Shown piece by piece: positions 5,249 to 9,117 of a stretch of 9,117 nt of DNA (positions are counted from its first letter, which is position 1; each line of letters begins with the position of its first letter). Location of the stretch: assembly GCA_013695245.1 (NCBI GenBank), contig JACDAW010000346.1:1-9117 (forward strand), in the 5' to 3' direction. The position numbers and the translations under genes are program-made. The DNA is from Pyrinomonadaceae bacterium. Lineage in GTDB: Bacteria; Acidobacteriota; Blastocatellia; Pyrinomonadales; Pyrinomonadaceae. Under the pieces are notes generated by a model. It was not told the origin of the DNA and made no database searches. It worked only from the letters and a program-made list of their open reading frames with translations.

Positions 5249-6225
5249 GGCAGGCGTCTGAGGGGGGCAAGGACGCGCCCCACCGCCCCGTGCTGTTACA
5301 AGAGACTCTACAGTGCTTGCTGCCGGAGCGCGGCGGACTGTTTGTTGATTGCACGCTCGGACTCGGCGGACACGCGGAAGCGATCCTTGAAAGCTCTGAA
5401 GCGACGCGCGTCGTCGGCATTGACCGCGACCCCGAAGCTTTGAGGTTAGCGAACGAGCGACTCGCGCCGTTTGGTTCGCGCTTCAGGAGTTTCCACGGCG
5501 ACTTCCGCGAAATTCGTTTTGTGCTTGAAGAAGGGGGAGAGCGGCTGCCAAGCGGCATCTTGGCCGACCTTGGCGTTTCCTCTTTGCAGTTTGACACGGC
5601 GGAGCGCGGTTTCAGTTTTCGTTTTGATGCGCCGCTCGACATGCGCATGAACACCGGAGGCGACGAGGAGACGGCCGCGGAACTGCTGACACGGCTATCG
5701 GAGGAAGAGATCGCGAATGTGATCTTTGAATACGGCGAAGAGCGTAAGTCGCGGCGCATCGCGCGCAAGATCGTCGAAAGACGCGAGCAAGGGCGACCCG
5801 TTCAGACGACAAGTGAATTGGCCGCGCTCGTTGAACGAGCCGTCGGGTTTCGCAAGGCAGCGAAGAGCATTCATCCGGCGACGCGCACGTTTCAAGCACT
5901 GCGCATTGCAACGAATCACGAGCTTGAAAATCTCGACAAGTTTCTTGAAACAAGCATTGATCTTTTAAAGCCGCAGGGACGCCTCGTCATCATTAGTTTT
6001 CATTCGCTTGAGGATCGCATCGTGAAGCGCACGTTGCGTCGTCTTTCGGGAATTTGTGAATGCAGCAGTCGCGCTCCCGTCTGTTCGTGCGGCGCACAGC
6101 GCAGAATTGAAATATTAACGCGGCGGCCATTTACTCCGTCTGAAGCCGAAATAGACACGAACCCGCGCGCTCGTTCGGCCAAATTGCGTGCCTGCTCAAA
6201 ACTTGAGGATACGCTGGCAGCCTAG
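5245..6225 (+). CDS. rsmH: 16S rRNA (cytosine(1402)-N(4))-methyltransferase RsmH (MraW)
   Basis: This SAM-dependent enzyme methylates N4 of C1402 in the 16S rRNA decoding centre. With the GTG at 5245 it has 326 residues, close to the family norm. Landmarks from that start are: HRPVLLQE (13-20); the SAM-binding FVDCTLGLGGHAEAIL (33-48); GIDRDPEAL (58-66); LADLGVSSLQFD (106-117) with the following RGFSFRFDAPLDMRMN; HPATRTFQALRI (210-221); SFHSLEDR (251-258); a Cys cluster (271, 273, 280, 282); and NPRARSAKLR near the end. All core motifs are intact. The start is uncertain: TTG 5215 and GTG 5242 are also in frame, and none has a good ribosome site. The 5245 GTG overlaps a small upstream ORF's stop. 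It follows mraZ as in most dcw clusters. Confidence 0.96.
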   Translation: MRQASEGGKDAPHRPVLLQETLQCLLPERGGLFVDCTLGLGGHAEAILESSEATRVVGIDRDPEALRLANERLAPFGSRFRSFHGDFREIRFVLEEGGERLPSGILADLGVSSLQFDTAERGFSFRFDAPLDMRMNTGGDEETAAELLTRLSEEEIANVIFEYGEERKSRRIARKIVERREQGRPVQTTSELAALVERAVGFRKAAKSIHPATRTFQALRIATNHELENLDKFLETSIDLLKPQGRLVIISFHSLEDRIVKRTLRRLSGICECSSRAPVCSCGAQRRIEILTRRPFTPSEAEIDTNPRARSAKLRACSKLEDTLAA

Positions 6226-6286
6226 AGGCTACAGAGTTTGTGTAAGTCATCTTAAATTTTATTTTGTCCAAGACCGGAAGTTGCCC

Positions 6287-6679
6287 ATGAGAAGAGTACC
6301 GACACAACGCCCCAATTCAACGATCAAACGCGAGCGCGACCGCCAGACGCTCTTACATTTAAGCGTCGTGTTGTTGTGCGGTTTGACGCTGGCGTGCGGA
6401 TTTGTGCGCGCGACGGCGCAACACGTATCTGCCATTCGCTACGGTTATCAAAGTGAAGAGTTGCGCCGCGAGCGCGCGAGACTTTTGGAGCAGCAGCGCA
6501 AATTAAGTCTCGCTTTAGATGAAGCCGCCGCGCCCGCGAAGTTGGAACGCGCGGCGCGCGAGATCGGATTGGAGCCAGCGCGCGCCGCGCAGGTGCGGAT
6601 CATCAAAGCAAACGAGAGCGACGCCGCGCGAACCCCCGAATCGCAAATGCGCGCTTCCAGTGCCGCGAGCCGACAGTGA
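6287..6679 (+). CDS. ftsL: FtsL-like cell division protein
   Basis: This 130-residue bitopic membrane protein sits in the canonical ftsL place between rsmH and ftsI. It has a basic cytoplasmic N-terminus (residues 1-20), one membrane helix (about 21-40, LLHLSVVLLCGLTLACGFV), and a periplasmic coiled coil rich in Arg/Glu/Leu (about 45-80). It then has AKLERAAREIGLEPARAAQV (84-103), the family's conserved pre-C-terminal helix and Gly-Leu turn. FtsL works with FtsB and FtsQ to recruit and activate FtsW/FtsI at the septum. ATG 6287 has GGAAG about 7 bases upstream; the frame is open further back to a GTG overlapping rsmH, but that would add a long polar extension before the helix. The Ala/Ser/Arg tail is not informative. 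FtsL is poorly conserved, so the name rests on topology, this motif and location. Confidence 0.82.
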   Translation: MRRVPTQRPNSTIKRERDRQTLLHLSVVLLCGLTLACGFVRATAQHVSAIRYGYQSEELRRERARLLEQQRKLSLALDEAAAPAKLERAAREIGLEPARAAQVRIIKANESDAARTPESQMRASSAASRQ

Positions 6680-6831
6680 GTTGTCAGTCGGGTAAGCATA
6701 CCTGCCGCATTTTGTGTGTGCGCCCCTTCTCCCTCGGCGCATCGAGTTCATCTAGCGCAAGGCATTCTTCTTTGTCGCCGTAAAATTTTTGACGACACTG
6801 CTCATAATCTGAACAACGAACGAACACTGTG

Positions 6832-8910
6832 ATGCCCGCACCAACCGTCGCCCGCCTGAGACAAGTGCAACCTGACGCTCTACGGCGACGCGCTCTCGCG
6901 GTCGCCTGTCTCCTAAGCGTGTGGATGTTCGTCGTCGCCGCGCGCCTCATCTATTTACAAACCTCGCAGCACCGGGCTTTGCGCGCGACGGCGCTGGCGC
7001 AGCAGCAGGATGATGCAAAAGTCAGCCCGCAGCGCGGACTGATCGTTGATCGTCAAGGATACGAACTCGCCCGCAGCGTCGAAACCGAATCGTTCTTTGC
7101 CGTGCCGGGCGAAGTTGAAAACGTTGACGAAACAATTGCGCGCTTCGCGCAGGCGGCACGGGCAAACGAAACAGAACTGCAAGCGCGCCTGCGCACAGCG
7201 AAAGAGGCGAAGCGCCGCTTTATCTGGCTCGCGCGTAGGCTTGACGCCGAGCAAGCCGCGCGCGTTCACAATCTATCTCTCAAAGGCATCTACGCTTTTT
7301 CTGAACCGAAGCGCTTTTATCCGAACAACGAACTTGCAGCGCATGTGTTGGGCTTCGTCGGATTGGACGGCGACGGACTCGCAGGCGTCGAACGTATTCA
7401 CAACGCGCGTCTGGCGGGCGACGGAGGCAAGCTTTTCGTTAGCACTGATGCGCGCCGCCACGCTTATGAAAGCATCGCGGTTGAGCCGCGCGAAGGACAG
7501 ACGGTGATGCTCACGCTTGACTCATCCGTGCAGCATTATGCCGAGCAAGCTTTGGCGAACGCGATAGAGCGCACGCGCGCCAGAAGCGCGACCGCGATTG
7601 TGCTTGAGCCGCGCACGGGAGAGATACTCGCCCTTGCCAACGCGCCGACTTTCGATCCAAACGCGGCCGGAAAACTTTCGCCTGAGAAGCGCGCTAATCA
7701 AGCGTTACAAAATATCTATGAGCCGGGATCGACATTTAAGATCGTCGCTTTCTCTGCCGCGATGGAGGAAGGCTTGGCGAGTCCCGATGAAAAGATTAAT
7801 TGTCAGATGGGCAGCATCACCGTCGCGGGTCGCCTCGTGCATGATCATCATCCGTTCGGCACGTTGACGCTGACGGAGGCGCTCGCCAAATCGAGCAACG
7901 TCGCCGCGATCAAATTAGGTTTGCGCGTGGGCGACGCGCGAATGTACGACTACATCACGCGCTTCGGTTTCGGCGCGCGCACAGGTATTGATCTGCCGGG
8001 CGAAACGGGAGGCATCCTGCGCGCCGTTAAAAATTGGCAGCCGTCCTCCATCGGCTCTATCGCCATCGGGCAGGAGATCGGCGTTACGCCTTTACAGATG
8101 GCGGCGGCCTTCGGCGCGATTGCTAACGACGGAGTGAGAGTTTCGCCGCATCTCGTTCGTGAAATTCGCGGGACGGACGGAACGGTTGTTGATCAGGCGT
8201 CGCCTCAATCGCGCCGCGTGGTGAGCGCCGATACTGCGAGGAAACTGCGCGGGATGTTGGAGAGCGTGACTTTAAACGGCACGGCGAAACTCGCGCAACT
8301 TGACGGCTACACGGCGGCAGGGAAAACCGGCACGGCGCAGAAGATCGATCCGCAGACGCACGCTTATTCATCAACGAAATTTGTCGCTTCATTCGTCGGC
8401 TTCGCGCCCGTCGAGAATCCTTCAATCGTGATCATTGTCGTCGTTGACGAACCCGGCGGCGCTTATCACGGCGGCGACGTGGCCGCGCCCGTCTTTCGTG
8501 AGATCGCGGAAAACGTGTTGCCTTACTTAAACGTTATGCCGGACACGCAAATCAATTCGTCGACCGCCGCGTCTGATCTAACGGCAAGCAATGAAACGCA
8601 CAGCGGCGATGCACAACGCGAAGGAAGAGCCGCAGACTCTACGGGCGGCGTGGTGACGGAAGAAGGCGTCGCGCAGATCAGTGTGCAGGATAGAGGCAAC
8701 GGCGTTGTGTATGCTGAGGCGGGCGCAAGCGCGCTGTTGATGCCTGATTTGCGCGGGCGAAGCGTGAGAGACGCAGCGCGCGTGTGTGCGCAACTTGGCT
8801 TGCAACTCGAAGCGCGAGGTGAAGGGCGCGTGGTGCGGCAACTGCCGCGTGCGGGTGCAGGGATTGAAGCCGGACAAGTCGTGCGCATTGAATTTGGAAG
8901 AAGCGATTAG
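6832..8910 (+). CDS. ftsI: FtsI/PBP2-type peptidoglycan D,D-transpeptidase with C-terminal PASTA domain
   Basis: This 692-residue class B penicillin-binding protein crosslinks septal peptidoglycan. The order is: a cytoplasmic tail (1-20), one membrane helix (about 21-43, ALAVACLLSVWMFVVAARL), an SPQRGLIVDRQG motif (65-76) opening the dimerisation/pedestal domain, then the transpeptidase domain. The catalytic triad is complete: STFK with Ser300 and Lys303, SSN at 354-356, and KTGT at 498-501. A Gln/Ser/Thr/Glu-rich linker (about 572-630) leads to one PASTA domain (about 635-689, MPDLRGRSVRDAARV at its start). PASTA domains bind muropeptides or related ligands and are usual on Gram-positive PBPs such as SpoVD/PBP2x. 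The start is GTG (6829) directly followed by ATG (6832); neither has a clear ribosome site. A 150-base gap with no recognisable signal separates it from ftsL. Confidence 0.95.
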   Translation: MPAPTVARLRQVQPDALRRRALAVACLLSVWMFVVAARLIYLQTSQHRALRATALAQQQDDAKVSPQRGLIVDRQGYELARSVETESFFAVPGEVENVDETIARFAQAARANETELQARLRTAKEAKRRFIWLARRLDAEQAARVHNLSLKGIYAFSEPKRFYPNNELAAHVLGFVGLDGDGLAGVERIHNARLAGDGGKLFVSTDARRHAYESIAVEPREGQTVMLTLDSSVQHYAEQALANAIERTRARSATAIVLEPRTGEILALANAPTFDPNAAGKLSPEKRANQALQNIYEPGSTFKIVAFSAAMEEGLASPDEKINCQMGSITVAGRLVHDHHPFGTLTLTEALAKSSNVAAIKLGLRVGDARMYDYITRFGFGARTGIDLPGETGGILRAVKNWQPSSIGSIAIGQEIGVTPLQMAAAFGAIANDGVRVSPHLVREIRGTDGTVVDQASPQSRRVVSADTARKLRGMLESVTLNGTAKLAQLDGYTAAGKTGTAQKIDPQTHAYSSTKFVASFVGFAPVENPSIVIIVVVDEPGGAYHGGDVAAPVFREIAENVLPYLNVMPDTQINSSTAASDLTASNETHSGDAQREGRAADSTGGVVTEEGVAQISVQDRGNGVVYAEAGASALLMPDLRGRSVRDAARVCAQLGLQLEARGEGRVVRQLPRAGAGIEAGQVVRIEFGRSD

Positions 8911-9002
8911 GTAAGCGAGTGGGCACTTTGCGAATAAGCGAAATTTGCTTTCTGTGTGTTTGGTAATTCTGCTCGTTAAGCACAAGGTTGAAAATTCAAA
9001 AG

Positions 9003-9117
9003 ATGAGTGTTGGAAACCTCCGCGATCATGACGAGATAAAACAACGAATCGCGGATTGCCGAGAACGTTTGCGGCGTTCGCGCGCGGCGCAGCGAACCAC
9101 TGCCGCCGCCAGCCGGG
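9003..9117 (+). CDS. N-terminal fragment of an unrecognised protein (3' end outside window)
   Basis: ATG at 9003 opens the only frame with a normal start that stays open to the window edge (38 complete codons). An AAGG site lies 15 bases upstream, which is far. The visible residues begin MSVGNLRDHDEIKQRIADCR, then become basic and Ala-rich (RERLRRSRAAQRTTAAASR). No motif is recognisable. The place after ftsI is usually held by murE, but this start does not look like the MurE N-terminus; it could be a cytoplasmic tail of a membrane protein. The 92-base gap before it (8911-9002) holds no clear promoter or terminator. Confidence 0.5.
   Translation, partial: MSVGNLRDHDEIKQRIADCRERLRRSRAAQRTTAAASR

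Noticed and set aside
5232..5953. Long - strand ORFs within rsmH
   Set aside because: They are antisense to a gene with complete family motifs and have Arg/Ser-rich, non-protein-like composition.
6789..6808. Promoter-like TTGACG and CATAAT before ftsI
   Set aside because: The spacer is 8 bases, far too short for a sigma70 promoter, and no matching partner box lies at about 17 bases.
8578..8985. - strand ORFs over the ftsI 3' end
   Set aside because: They are antisense to the PASTA-encoding region and have no recognisable motif.

Overview
The window looks like chromosomal DNA from a Gram-negative-type bacterium of moderately high GC content (judged by eye). The best guess is an acidobacterium of the Blastocatellia/Pyrinomonadaceae kind. 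This is inferred from the mix of a bacterial microcompartment (BMC) locus, a LemA/TPM-domain gene group and a division/cell-wall (dcw) cluster whose FtsI-type PBP ends in a PASTA domain. No rRNA, tRNA, CRISPR array, insertion sequence or phage gene was seen.

Region 1 (1-930, + strand) is the 3' end of a BMC operon. It holds the last codons of a probable EutN/CcmL-like protein, a complete EutN/CcmL pentameric vertex protein, and an unrecognised 161-residue protein. That protein has an amphipathic N-terminal helix resembling a BMC encapsulation peptide and ends in a C-x8-C-x2-C-x2-C motif. A perfect 13-bp hairpin (889-922) closes the operon.

Region 2 (994-4343, - strand) is a probable four-gene unit, in transcription order: a ZIP-family metal transporter, a secreted and membrane-anchored TPM-domain (DUF477/YgcG-like) protein with a Gly-rich tail, a nucleotidyltransferase-fold protein with an altered metal site (D-x-N in place of D-x-D), and a LemA lipoprotein. 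It converges on the BMC operon.

Region 3 (4344-4676) is the divergent intergenic region. It carries a strong sigma70-type promoter (TTGACA, 17-bp spacer, TAGTAT) followed directly by three GTGG repeats at exact 10-bp spacing. This is the layout of a MraZ operator, so the dcw cluster is probably autoregulated by its first gene.

Region 4 (4677-9117, + strand) is the start of the dcw cluster: mraZ, rsmH (mraW), an ftsL-like gene, an ftsI-type PBP with a C-terminal PASTA domain, and the start of an unrecognised gene cut by the window edge. A short ORF between mraZ and rsmH ends in a GTGA overlap with a candidate rsmH start. Together these genes serve regulation (MraZ), 16S rRNA maturation (RsmH) and septal peptidoglycan synthesis (FtsL, FtsI).

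Most of the window is ordinary. The least-described element is the Cys-rich protein next to the BMC vertex gene. The best-supported regulatory observation is the MraZ box array.
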